DNA of 41,282 nt from Actinomycetes bacterium (GTDB lineage: Bacteria; Actinomycetota; Acidimicrobiia; Acidimicrobiales; RAAP-2), in NCBI GenBank assembly GCA_021809495.1, contig JAKAZI010000009.1, positions 1 to 41,282 of the forward strand, written 5' to 3'. The notes under the pieces were generated by a model. That model saw only the letters and a list, made by a program, of their open reading frames with translations, ran no database searches and was not told the origin of the DNA. Shown one piece after another: positions 1-8,432 of this stretch (position 1 is the first letter of the stretch; every line of letters starts with the position of its first letter). The position numbers were made by a program, and so were the translations under genes.

Positions 1-2
1 CG

Positions 3-188
3 ACGCTGCTCGTGCGCGCGATCTACTCGAACCCGTCCGCGAACCGCCAACTGTTCGGCCCCTGGCGTCGACTGGGGCTCGACCACGTCTCGTACATCAG
101 CGATGAACGCCAGACGATCGACGCGTCGGCGACACCGGTGATTGAACTGGCGAAGTTGACCGATGAGGAGTGGAACTCCATCTGGTGA
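3..188 (+). CDS. C-terminal fragment of an unidentified protein, truncated by the window start
   Basis: Open frame from the window edge, ...LLVRAIYSNPSANRQLFGPWRRLGLDHVSYISDERQTIDASATPVIELAKLTDEEWNSIW*, ending TGA at 186-188; family not recognised. Confidence 0.55.
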   Translation, partial: TLLVRAIYSNPSANRQLFGPWRRLGLDHVSYISDERQTIDASATPVIELAKLTDEEWNSIW

Positions 189-228
189 GCGATCGGGCGC
201 TGGGCTGAACCGGCGTACCATCGAGACC

Positions 229-1608
229 ATGGAGTACACCTTTTCAACGATTATCGAACCCTTCCGTATCCACTCGGTCGAACCCCTGCGCATGACCACG
301 GCACCCCAGCGCGCCGAGGCCATCCGCGACGCCGGGTACAACCTGTTCAACCTGCGCGCCGAGGACGTGCTCGTCGATCTGCTCACCGACTCGGGGACCG
401 GCGCGATGTCGCGCGACCAGTGGGCCGCGATCCAACACGGCGACGAGAGTTACGCCGGCTCGCCCTCGTGGTTCCGTTTCGAGGCCGCGGTCAAGGAGCT
501 CTTCCCGTTTCGACACGTGATCCCGACCCACCAGGGACGCGCCGCCGAGAAGATCCTCTTCAGCGCGCTCGGCGGTGCGGGCAAGGTGGTGCCCAACAAC
601 ACGCACTTCGACACGACCCGGGCCAACGTCGAGGCCTCGGGCGCCGAGGCCCTCGACCTGGTGATCCCCGAAGGTCACGACGCCTCCTTGATCCACCCCT
701 TCAAGGGGAACATGGACGTCGGAGCCCTCGAGGCCGTTCTCGCCGAGCGCGGTGAACACGTGCCCGTGGTGATGGTGACGATCACGAACAACTCCGGCGG
801 GGGACAACCGGTGTCATTGGCCAACCTGCGCGCGGTGAGCGAGGTCTGTCACCGCTACGGTGTGCCGTTCTTCCTCGACGCCTGCCGATTCGCCGAGAAT
901 GCGTGGTTCATCCACGAACGCGAAGAGGGCCAGGGCGAACGCGACGTCGCCGACATCGTTCGCGAGATGGCGTCACTCGCCGACGGTATGACCATGTCGG
1001 CCAAGAAGGACCCCTTCGGAAACATCGGCGGCTGGCTGGCGCTCAACGACGATGCGTTGGCCGAGCGGTGCCGCAACCTGCTGATCCTGACCGAAGGGTT
1101 CCCCACGTACGGTGGGCTGGCCGGCCGCGATCTCGAAGCACTGGCCCAGGGCCTCAAAGAGGCCGTTCACCCGGACTACTTGCGATACCGGATCCGTTCG
1201 ACGGCCTACCTCGGCGACGCCCTCGACCGTGCCGGCGTTCCCGTCGTCAAGCCCATCGGTGGTCACGCCGTCTACATCGACGCCAAGTCGCTGCTCGCGC
1301 ACATCGACCCCCTGCAGTATCCCGGTCAGGCGCTATCGGTGGCGCTCTACGAGGCCGGGGGTATCCGATCGGTCGAGATCGGAACGGCGATGTTCGGTCG
1401 TCAGCCCGACGGCACCGAGCGGCCAGCCGCCATGGAACTCGTGCGCCTCGCCATCCCGCGGCGTACTTACACCCAGAGCCACATCGACTACGTGATCGAG
1501 GTGGTGAGCGCGGTCGCGAAGGAGGCGTCGTCGCTGGTCGGCTACCGCATGGTCTACGAGCCCGCCGCGCTTCGTCACTTCACGGCGCGTTTCGAACCGA
1601 TCGGCTGA
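229..1608 (+). CDS. tnaA: Tryptophanase (L-tryptophan indole-lyase)
   Basis: Beta-eliminating lyase fold-type I PLP enzyme: PTHQGRAAE, FDTTRANVEASGA, TMSAKKDPFGNIGG, GGHAVYIDA, RSVEIG, LRHFTARF. Asp, Ile and His at the positions separating tryptophanase from tyrosine phenol-lyase. ATG at 229 preferred over the longer ORF. Confidence 0.9.
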   Translation: MEYTFSTIIEPFRIHSVEPLRMTTAPQRAEAIRDAGYNLFNLRAEDVLVDLLTDSGTGAMSRDQWAAIQHGDESYAGSPSWFRFEAAVKELFPFRHVIPTHQGRAAEKILFSALGGAGKVVPNNTHFDTTRANVEASGAEALDLVIPEGHDASLIHPFKGNMDVGALEAVLAERGEHVPVVMVTITNNSGGGQPVSLANLRAVSEVCHRYGVPFFLDACRFAENAWFIHEREEGQGERDVADIVREMASLADGMTMSAKKDPFGNIGGWLALNDDALAERCRNLLILTEGFPTYGGLAGRDLEALAQGLKEAVHPDYLRYRIRSTAYLGDALDRAGVPVVKPIGGHAVYIDAKSLLAHIDPLQYPGQALSVALYEAGGIRSVEIGTAMFGRQPDGTERPAAMELVRLAIPRRTYTQSHIDYVIEVVSAVAKEASSLVGYRMVYEPAALRHFTARFEPIG

Positions 1609-2372
1609 GCGGCGTCGCGTTCGCCGAACCGGAGTTGTCGCACGAAGACGACGGCCCCCGCGACGGCGAGCGCGACGGCCGCGAGTTGCACGCCGATCGA
1701 GCCGCTGTGGGACTGCTGGCCGAGCAGGAGCCGCTCGTCGAGGGCGCGCACGGCGCCCCAGACCATCATGGCGATCGCCGCGACGGCGCCGGCCACGCGC
1801 CCGATGGCGCGACGCTGCGCCCACAGCAGCACGAGCCACAGCGTGCCGTCCTCCAGTCCCTGGATGATCGGCACGGGGACGCGCTTGCCGACTTGCCCGA
1901 CGTAGTGCATGCCGAACCACTGGTGTGTCAGGTGCCCACCGCCTTGGACCATGAACTGTGGGCCGAGCAGGCGACCGAGCGCCCAGCCGGCGACGAGCGC
2001 CGGCACGACGGCGTCGGCGAAGCGGGCGAGTGAGGTATCGGGCCACCACCGCCGCCGCAGCACCAACGCGACGGGCAGCGCCGCCGCGATGCCGCCGAAG
2101 CTCGCCAGTCCACCGTGCCAGACGGCGATCCATCGTCCCGGGTGGCCGGCGTAGTAGCCCCAGTTGGTCGCGACGTGTGCGACGCGCGCGCCGATGAGGG
2201 CGGCCACGACCAACGCGCCGGCGAACGTGCCGTAAGGGCGCACGTCGAAACCAGCGCGTTCGAGGCGACGACGGCTGTAGAGGAACGCGACGTACGCGGC
2301 GATCGCGAGGCCGAAGCCGTACACGTGGAAGGTGAGCGGACCGACGTGAAACGACGTCGGGAAGGCGGACAC
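1575..2372 (-). CDS. lgt: Prolipoprotein diacylglyceryl transferase
   Basis: Multi-TM protein with VYGFGLAIAAYVAFL, HGGLASFGG, GRLLGPQFMVQGGGHLTHQWFGMHYVG, PIIQGLEDG; GTG start just after the upstream NlpC/P60 stop. Confidence 0.92.
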   Translation of the reverse strand: MSAFPTSFHVGPLTFHVYGFGLAIAAYVAFLYSRRRLERAGFDVRPYGTFAGALVVAALIGARVAHVATNWGYYAGHPGRWIAVWHGGLASFGGIAAALPVALVLRRRWWPDTSLARFADAVVPALVAGWALGRLLGPQFMVQGGGHLTHQWFGMHYVGQVGKRVPVPIIQGLEDGTLWLVLLWAQRRAIGRVAGAVAAIAMMVWGAVRALDERLLLGQQSHSGSIGVQLAAVALAVAGAVVFVRQLRFGERDAAQPIGSKRAVK

Positions 2373-2375
2373 GCC

Positions 2376-3473
2376 TTAGGCGCGCGGCCGGCCGAGACCG
2401 GCGAACCCGTAGCCGAGTCGCACCGGGGTGATGTGTACCGTGTAACCGGCTGACGGCGCCTCGATCATCTCGCCGTGGCCGATGTACATCGCGACGTGCT
2501 GATCGCCGTTGTAGCCGTAGAACAATAGGTCGCCGGGCTGGATGTCGATGAGCGGGACGCGCATCGTGTCGGCGAACTGCGCGCCCGAGTAGTGGGGTAG
2601 GAAGATGCCGGCCGCGGCGTAGGCGAGCATCACGAGACCCGAGCAGTCCACGCCGTAGCGCGACGCGCCACCCCAGACGTAGGGGACGCCGAGGAAGGAC
2701 ATCGCGGCGCGAATGGCGATGTTCGCACGCGAGTCCGGCGGCGGCGCCGGGAAGTTCGCCACGGGCTGGGCGTTGCGTAGCGTGCTCGCCGACTGGGCGG
2801 CGGCGGCCGCCTCCTGCTGGTTGATGAAGTAGGCGATCTGGCCCTTGACCTTGCTGAGCGTGTTCTGCAGGGTGGCCTGCAGGATCTTGGCCTCGTGGAA
2901 GGCCCGAGCGGCCGTGCGCGCGGCGTTGGCGGCTTTGCGATCCTCGGCGGCGAGGATGGAGCGCTCCTGGGTCAACTTGATCCGGTAACTCTTGAGGTTC
3001 GCCAGTGTCGTCGAGACGTTGCCCGCGGCGAGCTGGTTGTAGACGTCGGTGGCGCCGATGTTCGACGCGTTCTTCGAAAAGAGCGGGTTGTTGCTCGCGG
3101 CGGACCCGTTGGTCACGTAGGCGAAGATGGCGTCGGCCTGCAGCTGACTGTTGCCCTTGGCGAGGTCGCGTTGGATCTGGGCGACGATGGCCTTCGTGTT
3201 GGTGATCACGTTGGCGATGTGATGCAACGTGATCAACGACATGTCGTACTTCTGACCGAGGTAGCCGACGCGGTTGTCGATCGTCTGAATCTGGCGGTAG
3301 AGCGTCGTCGCTTCGGAGCGGGCGTTGGTCAAGTTGGAGGCACCCGCTGGAATCGGCAGCGCCGTCGTAGCCACCATCGCCGCGGCGACGACCAGTCCAC
3401 GCAGTGGTAGTCGCTTTAGCCCTCGCGTCGGCCGTAGCGTCGAATGGCGCGCCAGGCGCTCGACGTCAGTCAC
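2376..3473 (-). CDS. Secreted NlpC/P60 family peptidoglycan hydrolase with coiled-coil N-terminal region
   Basis: Signal-peptide-like N-terminus (LPLRGLVVAAAMVATTALPIPAGA), coiled-coil region, C-terminal VDCSGLVMLAY...GDQHVAMYIGHGEMIEAP catalytic Cys/His. Start GTG 3473 preferred because a TAGCGT box lies 7 nt upstream; the listed 490-aa ORF over-extends. Confidence 0.85.
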   Translation of the reverse strand: MTDVERLARHSTLRPTRGLKRLPLRGLVVAAAMVATTALPIPAGASNLTNARSEATTLYRQIQTIDNRVGYLGQKYDMSLITLHHIANVITNTKAIVAQIQRDLAKGNSQLQADAIFAYVTNGSAASNNPLFSKNASNIGATDVYNQLAAGNVSTTLANLKSYRIKLTQERSILAAEDRKAANAARTAARAFHEAKILQATLQNTLSKVKGQIAYFINQQEAAAAAQSASTLRNAQPVANFPAPPPDSRANIAIRAAMSFLGVPYVWGGASRYGVDCSGLVMLAYAAAGIFLPHYSGAQFADTMRVPLIDIQPGDLLFYGYNGDQHVAMYIGHGEMIEAPSAGYTVHITPVRLGYGFAGLGRPRA

Positions 3474-3615
3474 GCGCACCACGCTATCGGCTCGGTGGCG
3501 CCGGCGCCCCGGTTTCTGTCCATCAGTAGGGCAACGTACCTGATCAGCGGCAATCTTAAATTGTCGATATGAACGTGGTCTTGGCGTGGGTCGCCGTAGA
3601 AATAGGCTCACTGCC

Positions 3616-4554
3616 ATGTCTGAACGCTCACGTAACCTTCCACGACGCTCCTGCCTGTCAACCCCGGGTTCTTCGGACCGGTTCCTCGCCAAGGCGCCGA
3701 CCGCGACCGCGGACATGACCTTCCTCGATCTGGAGGACTCGGTTGCTCCCAATGAGAAAGTGGCGGCGCGCGCCAAGGTCGTCAAGGCGATCCGCGAACA
3801 GGACTGGGGCGAGCGAGTGCTCTGCGTGCGGGTGAACGCGTGGGACACGCCGTGGACCTACGGTGACGTCATCGAGGTGGTCGGCAACGCCGGCGCGCGC
3901 CTCGACGAGGTGATGCTGCCCAAGGTGCAGTCGGCCTCTGAAGTCGTCGCCATGGACCTGCTCTTGACCCAGGTCGAGCGCAACGCCGGGTTGCCCGTCG
4001 GCCACATCGGTATCGAAGCCCAGATCGAGACGGCCCGAGGGCTCATCAACGTCGACGAGATCTGCGCGGCGTCCTCGCGGCTCGAGACGATCATCTTTGG
4101 ACCCGCCGACTTCGCCGCGTCGATCGAGATGCCGGTGTTGACCGGCGGCGTCGCCATACCCGAGTACCCCGGGGACCACTTCAACTACGTCTTCTCGCGG
4201 ATCCTCATGGCCGGGCGGGCCAATGGTCTCCAGGTGATCGACGGGCCGTTTCTTAAGATTCGCGAACTTGACTCGCTTCGCGAGTTCGCCCAGCGCACCC
4301 GGGTACTCGGCTACGACGGCAAGTGGGCACTCACCCCGGACCAGGCGCTCGTGCTCAACGAGGTCTATTCGCCGACCCAGGAGCAGTTCGACAAGGCGTG
4401 GGACATCCTGGACGCCTATCGCGTGGCGACCGACGAGAACAACACCGGGGCGGTGATGTTCGGCGACGAGATGATCGACGAAGCGAGTCGCAAGATGGCG
4501 ACGAAATTCCTGACCAGAGGCGAACGAGCGGGTCTGAAGCGCTCCGAACGGTAA
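3616..4554 (+). CDS. mcl: HpcH/HpaI aldolase/citrate lyase family; L-malyl-CoA/beta-methylmalyl-CoA lyase-like
   Basis: RSCLSTPGSSDRFLAKAPTATADMTFLDLEDSVAPNEK, IEAQIETARGLINVDEI, FGPADFAASI, GYDGKWALTPDQ: CitE-like CoA lyase motifs. Confidence 0.83.
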   Translation: MSERSRNLPRRSCLSTPGSSDRFLAKAPTATADMTFLDLEDSVAPNEKVAARAKVVKAIREQDWGERVLCVRVNAWDTPWTYGDVIEVVGNAGARLDEVMLPKVQSASEVVAMDLLLTQVERNAGLPVGHIGIEAQIETARGLINVDEICAASSRLETIIFGPADFAASIEMPVLTGGVAIPEYPGDHFNYVFSRILMAGRANGLQVIDGPFLKIRELDSLREFAQRTRVLGYDGKWALTPDQALVLNEVYSPTQEQFDKAWDILDAYRVATDENNTGAVMFGDEMIDEASRKMATKFLTRGERAGLKRSER

Positions 4555-4559
4555 CCGGT

Positions 4560-4584
4560 CTTATTAGGAGTTCTTCCTACTAAG
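4560..4584. promoter_or_regulatory. 25-bp near-perfect inverted repeat overlapping the presumed NiCoT core promoter
   Basis: CTTATTAGGA-GTTCT-TCCTACTAAG (9 of 10 arm positions pair); right arm overlaps the candidate -10 TAAGGT (4581-4586) that is 6 nt before GTG 4593. Confidence 0.6.
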
Positions 4585-4592
4585 GTGACGGC

Positions 4593-5789
4593 GTGACGAC
4601 CGCGCCGACGACCGACCGTTCTCGTTTGGCGTGGGTCCGGGCGTCGTTTTCCTCACGCGAGCGTCGGCGGCTGGCGTCGATGTTCGGGTTCGTCGGACTC
4701 TTGCACGTGGTCGGCTTCACGTTGCTCATGGTGGCCGTGACGCACCACTTCGGGATCGATTCGGGCAAGACCCTCGGGGTTGGCACGGGCGTGCTCGCCT
4801 ACACCCTGGGGATGCGCCACGCCTTTGACGCCGACCACATCGCCGCGATCGACAACACGACCCGCAAATTCATGTCCGAGGGCAAGCGGCCGATGTCGGT
4901 CGGATTCTTCTTCTCCCTCGGGCACTCGTCCGTGGTCTTCGTGCTCACGGTCCTGCTCGGACTGGGCGCGCGCGCACTGGGGTCCCAGGTCCGTAACTCC
5001 CACTCGTCGCTGCACCACTACGGCGGACTGATCGGCACGGTCGTATCGGGCGGTTTCTTGTATCTGATCGCGATCTTGAACCTCATCATCCTGGTCGGCA
5101 TCGTGCGGCTCTTCGTCGCGATGCGCCAGGGCCGCTTCGACGACTCCGAGCTGGAAAAGCACCTCAACGCGCGGGGCTTCATGATGCGCTTCTTCGGCCC
5201 CATCGCGCGATCGATCGATGCGCCGTGGAAGATGTACCCGCTCGGGGTGCTGTTCGGACTCGGCTTCGACACGGCCACCGAGGTCGCGTTCCTCGTCCTC
5301 GCGGGTACCTCGGTCGCGGCGGGACTGCCGCTCTGGGCGATCTTGTCGCTGCCCATCCTCTTCGCCGCCGGCATGAGCCTGCTCGACACGATCGACGGCT
5401 CGTTCATGAACTTCGCGTACGGGTGGGCTTTTTCCAAGCCCGTGCGCAAGGTGTACTACAACATCACGATCACGGGACTGAGCGTGTTCGTGGCGTTCTA
5501 CATCGGCACCCTGGAACTCGCCCAGGTACTGGTGAGCGAACTCAAGTTCTCGGGCGGCTTCTGGTCCTTCGCCGCGTCCTTCAATATCAACCGCGCCGGT
5601 TTCACGATCGTCGGGCTCTTCGTCGTCATCTGGTTGGCCGCCCTCGGATTCTGGCGCTACGGCCGAGTCGAGGAGCGCTGGGAACGCGCCGCGATGCACG
5701 CCCAGCGCGCGCGCGGTGAGAAGGTCAACCTGCACTCGGCGGGCATCACGCTCGGCGCCGTGCACGAGCCCTTCACGATCGACGAGTAG
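4593..5789 (+). CDS. HoxN/HupN/NixA family nickel/cobalt transporter (NiCoT)
   Basis: RHAFDADHIAAIDNTTRKFM, SVGFFFSLGHSSVVF, LGFDTATEVAFL signature motifs; multiple TM helices. Confidence 0.92.
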   Translation: MTTAPTTDRSRLAWVRASFSSRERRRLASMFGFVGLLHVVGFTLLMVAVTHHFGIDSGKTLGVGTGVLAYTLGMRHAFDADHIAAIDNTTRKFMSEGKRPMSVGFFFSLGHSSVVFVLTVLLGLGARALGSQVRNSHSSLHHYGGLIGTVVSGGFLYLIAILNLIILVGIVRLFVAMRQGRFDDSELEKHLNARGFMMRFFGPIARSIDAPWKMYPLGVLFGLGFDTATEVAFLVLAGTSVAAGLPLWAILSLPILFAAGMSLLDTIDGSFMNFAYGWAFSKPVRKVYYNITITGLSVFVAFYIGTLELAQVLVSELKFSGGFWSFAASFNINRAGFTIVGLFVVIWLAALGFWRYGRVEERWERAAMHAQRARGEKVNLHSAGITLGAVHEPFTIDE

Positions 5790-5790
5790 G

Positions 5791-7380
5791 TCAGCCCCGG
5801 TCGAGCAGACGACGCGCGACCACTTTCAGACACAGCGTCTCGTCGGCCCCCTCGAAGATCGAGAGCACGCGCGCGTCCACGAAGTAGCGGCTGACGGGGT
5901 ACTCCTCGGCGTAGCCCATGCCCCCGTGGATCTGCAGGGCTTCGCGGGTCACCCACTCGGCGGCCCGGCAGACGTACGCCTTGGCCATCGAGGCTTCCAT
6001 CGATCCGTCGCCGTCGCCCATCTGGCGCGCGACCGCGAGGGCGAACTGACGCGAACTCTGGATGATGGCGGCCATCGTGCCGAGCTTGGCTCGGGTCAGT
6101 TCGTACTCGATGATCGGCGCGCCGAAGACGCGCCGCTCGCGGGCGTAGGCGAGTGCCGCTTCGTAGGCCGCCTGCATGACGCCCACGGCGCGCGCCGCCG
6201 TCTGGATTCGACCGTTCTCGAAACCCGCCATCTGGTAGTAGAAGCCACGGCCGAGTCCGGCCTCGCCGCCGACGAGGTTCTCGTCGGGCACGAACCACCC
6301 CGAGAAACTGACCTCGTAGGAGTGCATGCCTCGGTAGCCGATCGTGTCGATCGGACGACCCTCGAGCCGACCGCCGCTGTCCTGAGACAGTACGAAGCCG
6401 TGACTGTCGCCGCGCTGTTTTTCGACGAGGAAGAGCGACAGGCCCCGGTGAGCCTTGGACCGGTCGGGGTCGGTCCGGGCCAACACCACGAGCACGTCGG
6501 CGCGGGCGGCGAAGGTGCACCAGGTCTTGGTCCCGTTGATCAGCCAGCCGCCATCGGTCTTGGTCGCGGAGGTCGTCAGGTTCGCCACGTCGCTGCCGTA
6601 GTCCGGCTCGGTCACCGCGATCGCGGCGAGCACCGAGGCGTTGGCCACGTGGGGCAGCCACCGTTGCTTCTGTTCGTCCGTGCCGCCGGCGAGCAGCGCG
6701 CGGGTGAGGATCTCCGGTCTCGTGATCAGCGAGCCGCCGATGCCGAGACTCGCCCGCGAGAGCTCCTCGGTGGCGACCACCATCGCGAGGTACTCCGAAG
6801 CCCCGCCGGCGGCGTCGCCGCCGTAGGCCGTCGGGATGGAGAGCCCGAAACCACCGAGGTCGCGCAGTCCTTCGATCACTGACTCGGGGATGTCGCCGTT
6901 CGTTCGGTGGACGTGTTCGGCCTGGGGGCGGATCTGGTCGTCGGCGAAGCGACGGAAGTAGTCGCGCACCATCTCGAAGTCCTCACCGAGGTGGCTATCG
7001 CCCGGGGTCTCGGCGAGTGACGCGAGCCGCGCCGGGTCGCGCTGCTCGGTGACGAAGGACCGGAATGGTTCGAACCAGCCGGCGTCGACTCCCCAGCGGT
7101 CCTCACGACCGAGGACTCGTTGGGCCAGGTCACTGAGCGCTAGCCCGAGGAACGCGCTCGCGAGGTTCGCTTCGGTCTCACCGTAGGCCGCGTAGGCGAG
7201 GTTGGCCCGGGCGGTGGCGATGGCGCTGGCCGCGTGAGCGAGGTCGTAGGCGAGGGACTGCTCGCGGTCCGGTCCACCGAGGGCGCGCAACCGTTCGGTC
7301 GCGCCATCGATGATTGCCTGAGCGCGGGTGACCAGGTTAGCGGCGGCGCTCACGTCGGGCGGGTTGGGTGGCGTTGACAT
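5791..7380 (-). CDS. mcd: Acyl-CoA dehydrogenase with about 140-aa N-terminal extension; probable (2S)-methylsuccinyl-CoA dehydrogenase
   Basis: ACAD motifs (AVTEPDYGSDVANLTTSATK, RRVFGAPI, QIHGGMGYAEEYPVSRYFVDARVLSIFEGADE) after a long helical N-terminal extension, as in Mcd; beside mcl- and mch-like genes. Confidence 0.72.
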   Translation of the reverse strand: MSTPPNPPDVSAAANLVTRAQAIIDGATERLRALGGPDREQSLAYDLAHAASAIATARANLAYAAYGETEANLASAFLGLALSDLAQRVLGREDRWGVDAGWFEPFRSFVTEQRDPARLASLAETPGDSHLGEDFEMVRDYFRRFADDQIRPQAEHVHRTNGDIPESVIEGLRDLGGFGLSIPTAYGGDAAGGASEYLAMVVATEELSRASLGIGGSLITRPEILTRALLAGGTDEQKQRWLPHVANASVLAAIAVTEPDYGSDVANLTTSATKTDGGWLINGTKTWCTFAARADVLVVLARTDPDRSKAHRGLSLFLVEKQRGDSHGFVLSQDSGGRLEGRPIDTIGYRGMHSYEVSFSGWFVPDENLVGGEAGLGRGFYYQMAGFENGRIQTAARAVGVMQAAYEAALAYARERRVFGAPIIEYELTRAKLGTMAAIIQSSRQFALAVARQMGDGDGSMEASMAKAYVCRAAEWVTREALQIHGGMGYAEEYPVSRYFVDARVLSIFEGADETLCLKVVARRLLDRG

Positions 7381-7437
7381 ACATGCAAACTACCGGTTCG
7401 ACGCGGGCGGGTCGAGTGGCGACGTTAGGCTGGACCG

Positions 7438-7866
7438 GTGAACGTGACCATGCTTCTGGCGGATTCGGCCCAGGTGGCCGACGGTAAGTTGTACATCCTC
7501 GGCGGCGGCTGGTCCGTCACCGGACCCGACCCCGTACCGTCGGCCGTCGCGGTCAAGGTGAGCGTAGACGCGCACGAATTCGACGCCAACCACCACTGGG
7601 AGTTGTTCCTCGAGGACGCCGACGGTCGCCTCGTCCAGTTCGAGACACCCGAAGGGATGCAGGCCATCGAAGTGCGCGGCGACTTTTCGGCGAGCGAGCC
7701 CGTCGGCGTGCCCCTGGGTACGCCGGTGGACGTGCCAATCGCGGTCAACTTCGGGCCGATCCCACTCGCGCCCGGTCAACGATTCACCTGGCGCATGGTG
7801 ATCGATGGCGAGAACCTGCCCGGGGCTACCGCGTCGTTTACGACTCGTCCGCTACCGAGCGAATAG
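7438..7866 (+). CDS. DUF6941-like protein of unknown function
   Basis: NVTMLLADSAQVADGKLYILGGGW start typical of this family (from memory); GTG start with TAGGCT box 6 nt upstream. Confidence 0.6.
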   Translation: MNVTMLLADSAQVADGKLYILGGGWSVTGPDPVPSAVAVKVSVDAHEFDANHHWELFLEDADGRLVQFETPEGMQAIEVRGDFSASEPVGVPLGTPVDVPIAVNFGPIPLAPGQRFTWRMVIDGENLPGATASFTTRPLPSE

Positions 7867-7896
7867 CCGTTCTTTCGGACCAAGGAGGCTGGCGCC

Positions 7897-8409
7897 ATGA
7901 CCACATTCGATCGACCCTTCGGGCGATACCTCGAGGATTTCACGCCGGGCGACGTACTGCGGCACTGGCCCGGCAAGACGATTACCGAGGCCGACGACCA
8001 CTTGTTCTGCATGATCACGATGAACCACCACCCGCTGCACACCAACGCGTGGTTCGCCGAGCACGAGAGCGTCCAGGGTCGCAACGTGGTCGTGGGCAAT
8101 CTGGTCTATTCGCTGGTACTCGGTATGAGTGTGCCCGACGTCTCGGGCGCGGCGATCGCGAACCTCGAGGTGGAGAGTCTCATTCACCGGTTTCCCACGT
8201 TCCACGGCGACACGATCTACGCCGAGACCCGGGTCCTCGACGTCACCGAGTCGTCCTCCAAGCCCGACCGAGGCATCGTGCGTGTTGAGACCAAGGGGTT
8301 CAACCAGGACGGCCAGGAGGTCTGTTACTTCCGGCGCAAGGTGATGGTCTGGAAGCGGGAGTTCGCACCCGCGCGCCGTCGCCCCTACGGCGAGGACGTC
8401 TGGGACTGA
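7897..8409 (+). CDS. mch: MaoC-like dehydratase; probable mesaconyl-CoA hydratase
   Basis: Hot-dog hydratase with HWPGKTITEADDHLFCMITMNHHPLHTNAWFAE and ESLIHRFPTFHGDTIYAETRVLDV; SD AAGGAGG before ATG. Confidence 0.72.
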   Translation: MTTFDRPFGRYLEDFTPGDVLRHWPGKTITEADDHLFCMITMNHHPLHTNAWFAEHESVQGRNVVVGNLVYSLVLGMSVPDVSGAAIANLEVESLIHRFPTFHGDTIYAETRVLDVTESSSKPDRGIVRVETKGFNQDGQEVCYFRRKVMVWKREFAPARRRPYGEDVWD

Positions 8410-8432
8410 CGCCGCGCTCGTTCGCGCGCGCG

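Noticed and set aside
903-2033. 376-aa plus-strand ORF over tnaA and lgt
   Set aside because: Arg/Pro-rich out-of-frame ORF covering two recognisable genes; no domain motif
1333-2133. 266-aa minus-strand Arg-rich ORF
   Set aside because: Alternative frame of the lgt/tnaA region, composition typical of spurious high-GC ORFs
2750-3480. 490-aa extension of the NlpC/P60 ORF into the mcl promoter region
   Set aside because: The N-terminal part beyond 3473 has no signal peptide logic and would overlap mcl; a TAGCGT box supports GTG 3473
4653-5765. 370-aa minus-strand ORF antisense to NiCoT
   Set aside because: Charged low-complexity shadow ORF; NiCoT frame has unambiguous signature motifs
7381-7437. 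TTTGCA half-site upstream of mcd (RamB/ScfR-like)
   Set aside because: Only one imperfect half-site (AGTTTGCATG), and it coincides with the candidate -10 TAGTTT; too weak to call
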